Notes: generated from the sequence alone by a model not told the origin. A stretch of 64,000 nucleotides of DNA from Planctomycetota bacterium (GCA_029260765.1 JAJDCP010000063.1:62001-126000), one strand, 5' to 3'. Shown: positions 10,701-17,629, counted from the first letter of the stretch. Made by a program: numbers and translations.

Positions 10701-12755
10701 GCCGATCGCTTGGAGGCACGCGAGAAGGAGCGGGAGACCTTCGACGCATCCCTCGACACGATGAACTCCGAGCAACAGGTCGAAGCGCTGGCCAACCGCG
10801 AAGCCCACCGCGAGCTCGACATGAACCACCATCGGACCCAGATCGAGAGCGCGGTCGAGCAAGGTGGGCCTATCGAGCAGACGCGGCAGAGCGCCAGCCG
10901 CCGGGGCTTCGCACCGACGGACGAGGGCCAGGGGACGTTTCAGCCCAACTACGCTGAGATCATGCCCGGCAAGAAAGTGCGGCGTCCTGAGGGGGGAGGC
11001 TCCCACGGTGACGTCGAGGCCGGCGGCACCCACACGCGGCATATCAAGCATCCACAGCAGTCCCTCGTCTTCCACCCCCTCGATCCCATCGCCCTCGACC
11101 CCCTGGAGGGCGAAGACCCCGAGGCGCGCGTCGAGGACAACTTCACTCCACTGCAAGAGACCATCACCGCCGAGCTCGAGACCTTCATGCAGTTCCAGGC
11201 GCAGCAGGCCGAGGGAATCCTGACCGACGGCCTGGCCTGCGTCAACGAGACCTTGAACGAGGCAGCTGTCGGCATCCCCTCACTGGTCAACAACTTCGTC
11301 ACCGGCTTCAGTCCGACCAGCGCCTTCTTCGACAGCCAGGCCCAGCAGGCCCAGAACCTGATGCTGACCCTGTCCCGCAGCGCCCACGCCGACGCCGCCT
11401 ACCAGAAGATCCTGGGCAGCGTCCAGAGCCTGCTGGACGCCGTCGACAGCGTCGGGCGCGTCTTCAGCACACTGACCAGCAACTTCGTGCCGAAGTTCGG
11501 CTGGTCCCTCGACTTCGAGATGGCCTTCCTGCAGGGCCGGGTGGCTCTGTACTGGGGCTGGAAGGAAGACCTGCACGGCCCCCTGTGCTTCCGTTGGTTC
11601 CGCCTCGAGGCCAGCCTGCTGCTGATCGCCATCCACTTCCAGCTGGACTTCGGCGTCCGCCTGTCCCTGGCCTTCCTGCGTTTCGAGGTGCTGATCTACC
11701 TGCGCCTGAGCCTGGAAGCACACCTGGACACCAGCTTCGAGCGCGAGGGACCGGACACGCTGCTGCCCGAGTGGTGCGAGTCCTGGGTCAAGGTCATCGG
11801 CAAGGTCGAGGTCGGGGTGAACGTGGTGCTGATCCACGAGAACGTCCTGCGCTTCAATGCGGCGGTGAACACCGGCATCGAGTTTCGCTGGCGCTTCACT
11901 CCGCCCTTCACCTTCGGCAAGAATGTGGAGCGACCGCGCCCGCCAGGCCTGGACTACGAGCTGTATTGGCACGGCATCTCCTTCAAGGTCGACTTCGTGG
12001 TGCTCGGCATCCCTGTCGTGCAGCGGATCGTCAAGCTGATGAAGGGGAACCCGGAGGGCGTCCCCTGGCGGCGCGGCTCCTTCCCGAAGAGCCAGTCCCG
12101 TTCCTTCTGGAATGCGCGGGAGTACCTCAAGCTGGCCTGGAACAAGCTGCTGTACCAGCGCAAGCGCATCCTCAAGCGCCTCGAGCGCTGGCAGAAGCTG
12201 CAGCTCGACATGGCCGCAAACCCCAAGCAGACGCTGCTGCGCCTCGGCGACACCCAGAGCCGCTGGCCCCTCACCACCGTGCTGCCCAGCTATGCGTACC
12301 GCGGCAAGGACGATCAGGACGGCAAGGACTACTGGGACGAAAACAAGAGGCGCTGGGACGAGCAGTGGCAGGAAGTCGTCGAGGCCTTTCCCCACGAGTC
12401 GCGCTCGGTCTCGGGTAAGGGCGTGCGCTTCGTGTGCAGCGACCCACTGGGCGACAAGCTCGACAAGCTGGCCAAGAAGATCGAGAAGACCTGGACCAAG
12501 CTCTACGCGAGGTTGCACGCCCTCGACGGAGTGGCCGCACAGATCGAGGAGCTGCAACTCGAGGTGGACGAGGCGGAGGAGCTTGCAGACAAGGGCGAGA
12601 AAGGTGCGAAGGAGCTCGCCTCCCGCGCACGCAAGCTGGTGCGCAAGAGCAAGGCGCTGAACTGGCACGTGGGCACGCCCGCGATGCAGCTGCGCCGACT
12701 CGACAAGCGGATTCGTAGCCTGCGCTCCTACGCGCGCCTGCGCCAGGCCTGGTAG
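1779..12755 (+). CDS. giant repetitive beta-rich protein (3,658 aa), probable secretion-system cargo or surface protein
   Basis: GTG start with GAGGAG six bases upstream. There is no signal peptide. Residues ~1-2400 are a chain of beta-sandwich-like segments, many opening with a short line such as YHVGDMVLVKVKLNQ, FFEGDEVEILVQLNR or FFPGDTVVVRVNL, as in Ig-like or Calx-beta-like repeats. A unit of about 470 residues is duplicated in tandem: one copy from ~111 (EARLRWKKAGDAARVYTP), the next from ~578 (ARLKWRDPTKANRLYAP), with matching sub-blocks following in order. Residues ~2400-3040 are Pro/Gln-rich and less ordered. From ~3050 there is a helical stretch, then an amphipathic region (LYWGWKEDLHGP, LSLAFLRFEVLIYLRLSLEA), then a charged helical tail. 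Two small genes follow. Size, repeats and neighbours suggest secreted or injected cargo or a scaffold; this is inference, with no catalytic motif seen. Confidence 0.85.
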   Translation: MPNSICFSSTPIDTASAHPGGGDLIKVGSWEVTVKLASRALQDIAGHLTCEAIDTPNHRFPFTIATGKKRATVLVPFVATDQACTLKLRSDTDGTSVVAPKVRTVHPRGVEARLRWKKAGDAARVYTPGMQDKPKLRVRLSYGLDTAASVTIEGASLKKGRLTFDLPAGSESVAVPADKIQIKKLSAATTENWTIVEPTDSSYGLLTGSESLSVKLGPDYTLSFDDPWITELQHYHVGDMVLVKVKLNQAADADRSFGTLTFPRSTDRGPWTVRDDFTPLQEVSGDNSVDLQFAENTSSLEVKLKLEIEGKPNFTLVPAAEVKKGAKTSRKLATKVLPRNRLFFEAGAIVPSWPVRHDETATVTVKLTHPVHLPKTGAVRVAYLTCPEAFSNRYRVKLKENDASAAIDVVFDKLDTLPPSTSHVDLKLEHRRAPMKCDLEIQELPGGTQLEAAALLEYGILRVPIVFKRRLRFADPTPIEDVLREDGATRHLKIGENKVHLRLKKKSGQKLVGYLACAAFDPGDNVSFEIPAGDLKLSVPVKFKRSHQPVPLELAVDGDDAEVYRDASLTVHPQLPQARLKWRDPTKANRLYAPSGSRRPKLDLVMSYAPLEEVRFQLLGDGLQTALTLTVKANEASLQIPEGLTTPADFAIKAKGLKKERNEEWELTAETPELALPGLLPDANDLTSKLIVHLAPDFTVSFAPDEAWISDQAKFFEGDEVEILVQLNRKSRSSSKLRAKLEYPSDTGKRTEDITIPSGKMEKKFSIPLTKHDLNSHFKLVPEDPCKPGKKVEHHLRVHQKNRLLFKSDPISPKGPYHQGDKAWVSVSLKRPCALPNGAARLELAQLACPGFSAPVPVSFNNGQSDARVEVTFDNLAGQRGHLEIKIETLGTCPLPVRVAALARTPLVTKNQKLEAGILRVAIDEKRRLDIAPSFGGHWYTGDTLRLELESSGDLADGASAGNLKSKLFSSTGGSGTSAITRNGGSDELFPVSVADTIQQTAFHPRKVDLVLEPPGTHSVRSQGKVKVDLLPYPQVRFADVAIDKPHGEVEKNGEVFVFNKQDTPRFRIQLVQGKRPPQAGLRFRLSSDGTPPAFDPPVEIDFTPDDFKRGAIKGVESITLNEVCGQDPLQPGVVIKLEAVDRCRNPDRPQQQQIKIKVGASTTLGFGEGANWLEPKRPKVTERGTVRLSLRGEAPTGGDVNLELKSPALTAPMPVTVPAGSWATGEFEIIDVPFDAPGQEISLVMATRLDCRLMEATSAGGVETVTRPLSMGKSTYVSLEADALGVVWTETPGPFFPGDTVVVRVNLVEPARAPNAPGSENLLKIEAGVRKVLVADLQCDAFVAPRPSTGTQTDPKGPVLAPVYVEEGRATARLSFKIAKTVTEHKEAPVILSQSKNRFYAPKKKQKFKLEVQPLPMLRFAAVQPQLGAQAPYVAAKDSSPTVRFEVDGPPPDRAPCRFQVSFEGFAGPGLVGRALELAQHFEVSFSRADYENGLVRDDHLAPRDKTVFFERQLGRLLRVPQQLLGTTTSPQLKIAPVVVVSPGGPPLPSVHPDFRVATGPSSRSTLDLTVATDSVFLPDDSWWILPDSWYDATNDDREVFTDPDEEQGAKGWLAFRPLQVVRGDACIVRVQRVGNLGTDILAGEFELSCPHFERSQGRAIRYPVVWQSGAEMSDAIPVTFAEKAHSLLPSTGGDKRKADVARTAVISVVKKPTATSPLLVSVGRASRSVQLFGFRHLSLAGEPLSVDDSTRYSDKKKKGKKRYRFLIGETIEVEVLLLPPPFAEVRALLLGHAVGQIAPLAGDPYILAPGIGDMEVVFKRGQCRQVASITPALPTVLVGADIEEDHQRLFLGLDQSAYPDVRMAKKGMELWKDSQGRSFSRSSIGGAGRVQTYLRVEIHLSGLGFDAERPLVLASESEEENLDGVFSRLEQAVFRLKLDPPPPAAVELKLVSPTFAADELVQIAAGETEKEVRVTLENHSLDPNDDPQPVQVEVVRQSGPCVVLNEKPFRNALSIKVRADPAVAFPLTFDKRTLEHLDSLSTDLEREAIAGPEWQRHHGPWIEPTGSRHVVGDKVRLHALSSLEAVAGQHVLVKSPVFDREWSLQFAQNDREASVEAVIAQKGKGLETVQLELPENAEGFRISHLKVQKLLVVEKRRVYFPPRACISPSGPFVRNDWVTLSLCLDPPAGLDGASCEITGPFPTQTCNFATGESFQEVSVQLKTESDAPQRIAVKRLEHCDVGKSDGFEVVVRKPEVKLAAEPVDPPERCHLGERATLWLELNTPAPCAEPWIPGSPVPDTTDELGYGCKVEVTGPCFVGAPYEACFAPGVSKMGVEVRFIGENPGVYEVQLQTPERCKLSQSQSVQIELKDAPRVFFSDPPLEGFGVDEVFTPGVQVPLRIELSEPPKRAFRVAIASQAFGSTVYHLQIPKPPKITVEQRLTPGYKAAKPIYTQIVTLASGVMAESDGVPLRRRKIFLTPEPGSRYLRGLDESYVLGLQVSSDTSKTSCAEVLHNGQSMHPQAVPETEDDLIDASSYCNLHRVLVVEYHGKRKAKKKTKGATQNTGSSPRTIRDTTASPHAALFVQGKPITDLLHGLQLGPNLLKRGPFQLVSNRQYAKAGDPPESDWILVSTPGNPPLLEVIASPVPAEPLDPTAIEPGSEPHLHQTHLSFQAKRDKFCKKLFREGTSVRQHPLLDVHHSRGKSLSGIPVGKHKKRKPLRPPVPNVRPNAASVDDPHVNGRQGMGLREDSFGSDQRLLGTQEDPGPHVVQPVRPGDLQQTPHTEAPSGPEQPGQDETTLPGYATLFTMTVEPPGQLWDLLEMAPPVPPEAEMFLVPMIPGTETLVADYQLLTGTAPEQSSEVDTGQGFDSSTMSLAGIPVTKLLELVSFPLQRPRIYDVRFRTCGRPNTTPTPPEQPKQPCEELALKLKVYPSSEFNIFFKYQIVPETLRAGVKGDFLGGTTSSSVDLTSDADRLEAREKERETFDASLDTMNSEQQVEALANREAHRELDMNHHRTQIESAVEQGGPIEQTRQSASRRGFAPTDEGQGTFQPNYAEIMPGKKVRRPEGGGSHGDVEAGGTHTRHIKHPQQSLVFHPLDPIALDPLEGEDPEARVEDNFTPLQETITAELETFMQFQAQQAEGILTDGLACVNETLNEAAVGIPSLVNNFVTGFSPTSAFFDSQAQQAQNLMLTLSRSAHADAAYQKILGSVQSLLDAVDSVGRVFSTLTSNFVPKFGWSLDFEMAFLQGRVALYWGWKEDLHGPLCFRWFRLEASLLLIAIHFQLDFGVRLSLAFLRFEVLIYLRLSLEAHLDTSFEREGPDTLLPEWCESWVKVIGKVEVGVNVVLIHENVLRFNAAVNTGIEFRWRFTPPFTFGKNVERPRPPGLDYELYWHGISFKVDFVVLGIPVVQRIVKLMKGNPEGVPWRRGSFPKSQSRSFWNAREYLKLAWNKLLYQRKRILKRLERWQKLQLDMAANPKQTLLRLGDTQSRWPLTTVLPSYAYRGKDDQDGKDYWDENKRRWDEQWQEVVEAFPHESRSVSGKGVRFVCSDPLGDKLDKLAKKIEKTWTKLYARLHALDGVAAQIEELQLEVDEAEELADKGEKGAKELASRARKLVRKSKALNWHVGTPAMQLRRLDKRIRSLRSYARLRQAW

Positions 12756-12766
12756 GGGGAGTGATG

Positions 12767-13588
12767 ATGGACAACGACTTCTTGGTGCTGGAATGCCGCG
12801 CCTCCGGTTGCACCGCGCAGATCTATCTGAACGACATACTCGTCCTCGAGCGTGGCGACGAGCAGGGCAAACAATTCAGTGGGCCCGTGAATGACCTGTG
12901 TGTAGACGGCGAGAACGAGCTGAGCCTGGTCGTAGAGCCGGGAGGCTCACCGCGACACTCCCTGAGCGGCGGTTCCTGCGGCCGGCGGCGGGCCGTGCTG
13001 GGGCGCGCCGAGGCGACCGCCAAGCTCAGCCGCTACCCCTTCGGCACGGCCATCGGCAGCGACGCTGGGAAGCTGCTGCTCGAGGTCCAGTGGGAGAGCT
13101 CCGAGAGCGGCTTGCACGCTCGCTGGCCCCAGGTGCGCGGCGCCCGGGCCGACCTGGGAGCGGTTTCGGGACGCTGGAGCTGGCAGGACGCCGAGCAGCT
13201 CGAACCCGGCGACAAGCTGCTCGAGGCCGTCCACAAGCTGCTCTCCCGCCATCACCGGGCCCTGAGCGCCGGCGACCCGCGTTGCTTCCTCAAGGAGAGC
13301 CAACCCCGTCTGCTCGACCTGCAGCGAGCCTATGGCGCGGACCCGAGGGAGAAGGCCCGGCTGATGGAGATCGTGATGGCCGAACGTGTGCGCGCCGCCG
13401 AATACGCCATGGAGCCGATCGATCCGCAAGACTACGACCTGCTGCTCTCTGCCCGCGGGCGGCTGGTCGAGTGCCTGACCTCATCGGGGACTCCGATTCT
13501 GCGGGACCGGCCTCTGGCGGACCAGAGCGTCGCGAGCTATCCGATGCGCCTGGCCCTTATCGACGGCGCACTGCGCATCGTGCGCTGA
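12767..13588 (+). CDS. giant-protein partner, beta-domain start (273 aa)
   Basis: Follows the giant gene by 11 bases, with AGGGGGAG just upstream; ATG codons at 12764 and 12767 both occur and the second has the better spacing. The N-terminus (LVLECRASGCTAQIYLND, then GENELSLVVEPG) resembles proteins from type VI/PAAR accessory loci that begin with a small carbohydrate-binding-like beta fold with a conserved V-LNDVPV line. The C-terminal half is helical with no recognised domain. There is no signal peptide or membrane segment. It may be a chaperone, adaptor or immunity partner of the giant protein; that is inferred from position only. Confidence 0.65.
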   Translation: MDNDFLVLECRASGCTAQIYLNDILVLERGDEQGKQFSGPVNDLCVDGENELSLVVEPGGSPRHSLSGGSCGRRRAVLGRAEATAKLSRYPFGTAIGSDAGKLLLEVQWESSESGLHARWPQVRGARADLGAVSGRWSWQDAEQLEPGDKLLEAVHKLLSRHHRALSAGDPRCFLKESQPRLLDLQRAYGADPREKARLMEIVMAERVRAAEYAMEPIDPQDYDLLLSARGRLVECLTSSGTPILRDRPLADQSVASYPMRLALIDGALRIVR

Positions 13589-13601
13589 AACAGGGGAAGC
13601 C

Positions 13602-14534
13602 ATGGAAACGGACGCCACCATCCTCGAATTCCTGAACGAGCACTACCCGACCTCGACCTGTCTGCGCGCATTGCTCGGCTGGGCGGGTCGCGCGCCGGGG
13701 CACCTACCGCCCGACACCAAGGTTGCAGAGCTCTGGTCCAGCATCTGGCAGGAGCTGCCCCTCGATGCGCAGGAGGGGGCCAGCCGCGTCCGCCTTCTGC
13801 GCGAGGCGCTCTTCGACCGACCGGGGGACTCCCAGCTGCTCGAGGTCTGCAGCGCGCTGGCGGGCGTGGAGTACCCGGCCACCCAGGCCGGCGCGAGCGG
13901 GCTGCTGCAGCTGCTCGAGGCCGCGTCGGCCCCCAGTCCGCTTGCCTTGCGCGAGAGGCTGACCGCCCTGCCGGAGGCGCGCTGGGCCCCGGTCTTCCTC
14001 TCGATCGTCCCGGCCTTCGACGACTGGCTGCCCCAGGGGCGGCGTGAGGAGCTGGCGGCGGCCTCGCTGCTGCTCACGCAGCTCCCGGCGTATCTCGCGG
14101 ACCTCGAGAAGCTCATCATCGACTCCGAAAGGGAGCCGGAGTCGGCAGAGCTGGCCGCCCGCCTCGGCGATCTGCACGCCTTCTTCGACGGGCTCCCGAT
14201 TCCCGAGATCGAGCACGTCGCCAGCGCACTGGGCAGCGCGCTGGCGGTCGCAGAGGAGCAGCCTGAGGAGATCTTCCCGCGCCTGTGCAGGCTTGAAGAC
14301 AGCGTGGAGGCCGCCCCCTGGGAAGCGGCCGTCGGCCCGGCCCAGGCCCTGTACGATGCGCTCGAAGCGACCTTCCCGGAGGAGGAGGAAGGCGAGGACG
14401 ATGAGCCGGAAGCCCGCCAGGACGAAGAGAGCGACGAGGGCTACGAGGAGATCGCACCAGGCCTGGAGGCGCGCTTCGAGGAGCACAAGGACCCGCGCTC
14501 CGGACGCGATGCTGGCCTCGACCAGTGCCCCTGA
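13602..14534 (+). CDS. helical acidic protein with EAD1-like N-terminus (310 aa)
   Basis: ATG preceded by GGGGAAG, 13 bases after the previous stop, so it is the last gene of the giant-protein module. Residues ~5-90 (NEHYPTSTCLRALLGWAG, then LWSSIWQ, LLREALFDRPGD) follow the pattern of effector-associated domain 1: helix, R-LL--AG, a W-containing helix, then a LL---L---P helix. The remainder is helical, ending in an Asp/Glu-rich tail from ~270. In the EAD families (bioinformatic work by Aravind and colleagues) these domains act as adaptors between sensors and effectors. My match is by eye and could be wrong. Confidence 0.7.
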   Translation: METDATILEFLNEHYPTSTCLRALLGWAGRAPGHLPPDTKVAELWSSIWQELPLDAQEGASRVRLLREALFDRPGDSQLLEVCSALAGVEYPATQAGASGLLQLLEAASAPSPLALRERLTALPEARWAPVFLSIVPAFDDWLPQGRREELAAASLLLTQLPAYLADLEKLIIDSEREPESAELAARLGDLHAFFDGLPIPEIEHVASALGSALAVAEEQPEEIFPRLCRLEDSVEAAPWEAAVGPAQALYDALEATFPEEEEGEDDEPEARQDEESDEGYEEIAPGLEARFEEHKDPRSGRDAGLDQCP

Positions 14535-15403
14535 ATGAATCGAAATCCGGGCGTAGCCTACCGTATGTGAGATACCGGCAGCATGTCGCCCTGACTTAAG
14601 GGCAGACTGTGGTATCCCACGATCCTTGACCGTCCCATCCCACGATGCCTTTGTGTCTGCCGGACTCCGTCGTCGGTGCGGGGGGGGCGGGAGAAAATGG
14701 TGGGCTGCTTGCGATGCGGTGTCCTGTCTCAGTTGCGGCCAGTAGCGCGGATTCCGGCCGACTACTGGTGAGACGCACCTAGCCTCGAAATTGGAGGCAA
14801 CTGTCCGGAGTCCAAAACCCAACGATGCCTCCCGTGCTGAGCGCAGCGAGCCTGCGAGAGAAGACGAAGCACGACCAACTACGCACCCTCGAACATCTGC
14901 TCGAGTCTTTTCGTTGCATCCGTTCCGGAAACCGGATGCCAGGAAACTCACGAGCCGCCTGAAATCAGGGGCTCGGGGCTTTCTGGAAGTGAAGAAACTC
15001 GTACCTGGTGACAATGCGCGAGCCCGACCCATGACGGACCGGGGTCGGGTTCGAGAAGCGGCGGAGATCCGAGATCGGCCTCGCTCTGGCTATGAGCGAG
15101 TGAGGAGTGGCCGGGGCCGGGAGCGCGGGACTGGCCGGGCGGACAGTACCGGACTCGACAGTAGAATACGATCGAAGACAATCTCAGGCCCAGTCCGGTC
15201 CCTCCGGTGGAGAGACCCGCCGAAAAGCCCGAGCAGCGCCACGGCGTCGAAAACGGTTCAGTCTGGGAAGAGCCGGTCCCGACTGCGTGCCCGAAGCCGA
15301 GGACGGTCTGCGATCCCGGACCCGTGGCCGAGCCCAACCCCGTGACCGACCCCGACCCCGAAACCGACGGGCGACGGTCGATGCCGACGGCTCAAGGTCC
15401 GAC
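14535..15403. other. GC-rich gene-poor region left of the IS element
   Basis: About 870 bases with no frame I can support. Frames up to ~180 codons exist but are Arg/Ser/Pro-rich and lack SD sites. Base use is skewed, with runs such as GACCCCGACCCCG near 15345, a G9 run near 14680 and several short imperfect repeats. It may be decayed DNA beside the insertion sequence. No tRNA or terminator is evident. Confidence 0.5.
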
Positions 15404-15447
15404 CCGGGTACATAGGTGACACCTTTTACCGACGACATAGGTAACAC
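15404..15447 (+). repeat. left terminal inverted repeat of the IS
   Basis: Contains ACATAGGTGACAC (from 15410) and ACATAGGTAACAC (15435-15447), the doubled terminal motif. The inner copy is the exact reverse complement of 17022-17034. Confidence 0.85.
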
Positions 15448-15471
15448 ATCGCCAACTGCGAGGGTGGACCT

Positions 15472-16665
15472 ATGCCGTGGAAGGAGAGTTGTCGCGTGAG
15501 TGAACGAATGCGCTTCATTACGAGGCTCGAGAGCGGAGAACGCATGTCGGATCTCTGCCGCGAGTTTCAGATCTCGCGGAAGACCGGCTACAAGCTGGTT
15601 CAGAGGTGGAAAACGAAGGGGCCGCAGGGACTCTTCGACGAGTCCAGGAAGCCGGTCCGATCGCCCCACAGGGTTGCCGAGCCGGTGGTGAAAGCAATCC
15701 TGAAGCTGAAGGCCAAGTATCCGACGTGGGGGGCCAAGAAGCTCCGAGCCAAACTGGCGTCGTCTCAGCCCGGAATCCGTGTCCCGGCTCAGAGTACGAT
15801 CCACTTGATGCTCGAGAAGCGCGGCCTGGTCAAGAAGCGCAAACGCCGTCGGCCGGTACCGGTGAGTGACACGCCGCTCGCGGCCCCGAACGCCCCCAAC
15901 GAGCTCTGGTGCGCGGACTTCAAGGGCCAGTTCCAACTTCAGAACGGCAAGTACTGCTACCCACTGACGATTACGGACAACTTCAGCCGTTCAATCCTTG
16001 CCTGCATCGCATTGGAGAACACCAGGGTCGAACCGTCCTTGGCCGCCTTTCGGCTTACGTTCGAGGAGTTCGGCCTGCCGCAGGCGATTCGGACCGACAA
16101 TGGCGTGCCGTTCGCCACCACTGGTATTGGGGGCCTGACCAAACTTAGCGCGTTCTGGGTCCGCCTCGGGATCAAGCTCCAGAGGATCACACCTGGTAAG
16201 CCGCAACAGAATGGGTGCCATGAGCGAATGCACCTGACCCTCAAACGCGAAACAACGCGCCCCTCAGGCCTGAATGTCCTGCAGCAGCAAGAGCGTTTCG
16301 ACAAGTTCGTAAAGGTCTTCAACGAAGAGCGCCCACACGAAGCGATTGGCCAACGATGCCCAGCTCATCTCTATCATCGTTCACAGGCAGTCCTCCCGGA
16401 GCTGCTGCCCCTCAAGTACCCGCTGCACGACCGGACCTGCCGGGTCTACAAGCACGGACACATCAATTTCTTCCAACGCAAGCGCGGCCATGTGTATGTG
16501 GGCAAAGCACTTGTCGGTGAGAACGTCGGGCTTCGCGAGCTCGTCGACGGATCATGGCTCATGAGCTACGCGGACTTGGATCTCGGGTATATCAGGCCAC
16601 CGTCGACGTCACTCATCCCCATTCAAATTGCCCCGCCAAGCCGAACCCGCGGACGAGCATCGTGA
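15472..16665 (+). CDS. IS481-family transposase (397 aa), apparently intact
   Basis: ATG preceded by GAGGGTGGACCT. Residues ~1-60 are a helix-turn-helix of the leucine-zipper/HTH_29 type (DLCREFQISRKTGYKLVQRW). The rve/DDE catalytic core follows with the three acidic residues in context: D in WCADFKGQF, D in AIRTDNGVPF and E in QQNGCHERMH. The C-terminal EERPHEAIGQRCPAHLYHRS line is characteristic of IS481/IS3-type transposases. The protein is full length with no frameshift, so the element could be active. It cuts and rejoins DNA at the IS ends. Confidence 0.93.
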   Translation: MPWKESCRVSERMRFITRLESGERMSDLCREFQISRKTGYKLVQRWKTKGPQGLFDESRKPVRSPHRVAEPVVKAILKLKAKYPTWGAKKLRAKLASSQPGIRVPAQSTIHLMLEKRGLVKKRKRRRPVPVSDTPLAAPNAPNELWCADFKGQFQLQNGKYCYPLTITDNFSRSILACIALENTRVEPSLAAFRLTFEEFGLPQAIRTDNGVPFATTGIGGLTKLSAFWVRLGIKLQRITPGKPQQNGCHERMHLTLKRETTRPSGLNVLQQQERFDKFVKVFNEERPHEAIGQRCPAHLYHRSQAVLPELLPLKYPLHDRTCRVYKHGHINFFQRKRGHVYVGKALVGENVGLRELVDGSWLMSYADLDLGYIRPPSTSLIPIQIAPPSRTRGRAS

Positions 16666-17021
16666 CCCACCGAGACCCATGGCAAAACCGAAAGAAGAGG
16701 AGCTCAGCCTCACTCTGGGGGACGGGTCCGCTTTACCCCCATCGTTTCGTCCTCGCCCCCCTTCGGTCGCAAGCTCCCTTCGTTGTGAGGGGCGACGACG
16801 AAACGACGGGGGACAGCAGACGGACGAGACCCTATCTGGGGAAAGAAGAAGTACCAGGCCACGCCAAGACAGGACTCGAAGTGTCGCTTGAAGTTCCCCC
16901 ACTGGTCGAAAGCCGCGCTTCGCGCGTCTTCAGGCGTAAACGTGAAAGGAGGGCCCGCTGATCGCAAACCTCCGACCAGCGGTTGGTCGGTGGCGAAGAG
17001 ACATCAACCAAATCCACAAAA
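16666..17021. other. non-coding 3' segment inside the IS
   Basis: No supported gene. It contains an imperfect 18-base inverted repeat (16742-16759 with 16789-16806, one mismatch; core CGTTTCGTCCTCGCCCC) separated by a 29-base loop. This may be a hairpin, a terminator-like structure or the trace of a nested insertion. Confidence 0.55.
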
Positions 17022-17065
17022 GTGTTACCTATGTCCCCGGAAAAAGATGTAACCCATCTCTCCGG
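17022..17065 (-). repeat. right terminal inverted repeat of the IS
   Basis: Inner copy GTGTTACCTATGT (17022-17034) is exact relative to the left end. The outer copy from ~17047 (ATGTAACCCATCT) is more degenerate. Confidence 0.8.
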
Positions 17066-17118
17066 TTGCACAGTGGACCGTGACACGTGACCGTGAAAAC
17101 AACACCCACCCACGAGAA

Positions 17119-17142
17119 AGACCGGCGCCCGAGCGCCGGTCT
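17119..17142 (-). terminator. hairpin terminator candidate below the mraZ cluster
   Basis: Perfect 10-bp stem AGACCGGCGC/GCGCCGGTCT with a 4-base loop. On the minus strand it lies just after the last small gene of the mraZ cluster (stop at 17165) and is followed by a short T-rich run (TTTCTCG). It would end that transcript and also insulate it from the IS. Confidence 0.6.
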
Positions 17143-17164
17143 GCTGCCACTTTTCCGCTGTATC

Positions 17165-17335
17165 TCAGTAGTTCAGCAGATCAGAAACATTGGGACTCAG
17201 AGCGACCTGTGCATACAGATCGCCGCGCCGTGCCTGCAGCTCTTTGAGCCGATCGGCAAGGTGCCGGGCCGCGTCGCGGCCCTCGGTACCCACGCATTGT
17301 TCTCGAATTATTCGCGATGCTTTATGAAAGCTCAT
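17165..17335 (-). CDS. tiny hypothetical protein (56 aa) downstream of mraZ
   Basis: Starts MSFHKASRIIREQCV with AAGGAAAGG directly before the ATG, a good SD, which is why I prefer this over an upstream start giving 105 aa. It is one mixed-charge helix-rich chain (ARHLADRLKELQARRGDLYA) with no known motif. It lies after a 62-aa gene on the same strand and before a hairpin terminator, so the two are probably co-transcribed with mraZ. A relation to flagellar chaperone-like (FlgN-like) helical proteins crossed my mind but is not supported. Confidence 0.5.
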   Translation of the reverse strand: MSFHKASRIIREQCVGTEGRDAARHLADRLKELQARRGDLYAQVALSPNVSDLLNY

Positions 17336-17385
17336 CCTTTCCTTGACCCCGTTCAACGTAGCTCCCCAATTCGACTTGCCCCAGA

Positions 17386-17574
17386 TTATGCTGATTCCAC
17401 CATCGAACCGACCAGTTGCGTCCGCACCCGCAAGGCCTTGACCCTTGCTCCGATGCGCGATGCATCGAAGCGCAGCTGGCATTGCCGCTCTCGAAGCATG
17501 AGCCTGCCACTCTCGAAAAGCTGGACGACGTGCTGCAGGACATGCTCGAGAAATACCGCTTCAGAAGTCTGCAT
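17386..17574 (-). CDS. tiny helical hypothetical protein (62 aa) downstream of mraZ
   Basis: Starts MQTSEAVFLEHVLQHVVQLF with GGAGGG six bases upstream of the ATG, a strong SD that fixes this start within a longer 111-codon frame. The chain looks like a single long amphipathic helix. It begins 55 bases after the mraZ stop. In most bacteria rsmH and ftsL follow mraZ; this is neither by sequence or length. Function unknown. Confidence 0.5.
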   Translation of the reverse strand: MQTSEAVFLEHVLQHVVQLFESGRLMLRERQCQLRFDASRIGARVKALRVRTQLVGSMVESA

Positions 17575-17629
17575 GTCCAACCCTCCGCTGACGATCCTGC
17601 TTACCCCTTGCGGGGCCTTTCGACTGAGC

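Larger units (their letters stand above)
15404..17065 (+). mobile_element. IS481-family insertion sequence (~1.66 kb)
   Basis: Bounded by 44-base imperfect inverted repeats (15404-15447 and 17022-17065; 35 of 44 positions match by my count). Each end holds two copies of a TGTTACCTATGT-like motif 25 bases apart, and the inner 13-mer GTGTTACCTATGT is exact at both ends. It encodes one DDE transposase. Between the transposase stop and the right end lie ~355 non-coding bases, more than usual for this group. I could not recognise a target duplication. Confidence 0.85.

Noticed and set aside
14791..15345. 184-codon + strand frame left of the IS
   Set aside because: Extreme Arg/Ser content, no SD, lies in repetitive GC-rich DNA.
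17165..17574. one frameshifted ~160-aa gene downstream of mraZ
   Set aside because: Each part has its own good SD and start, and the first ends at a TAA; two separate small genes are simpler.
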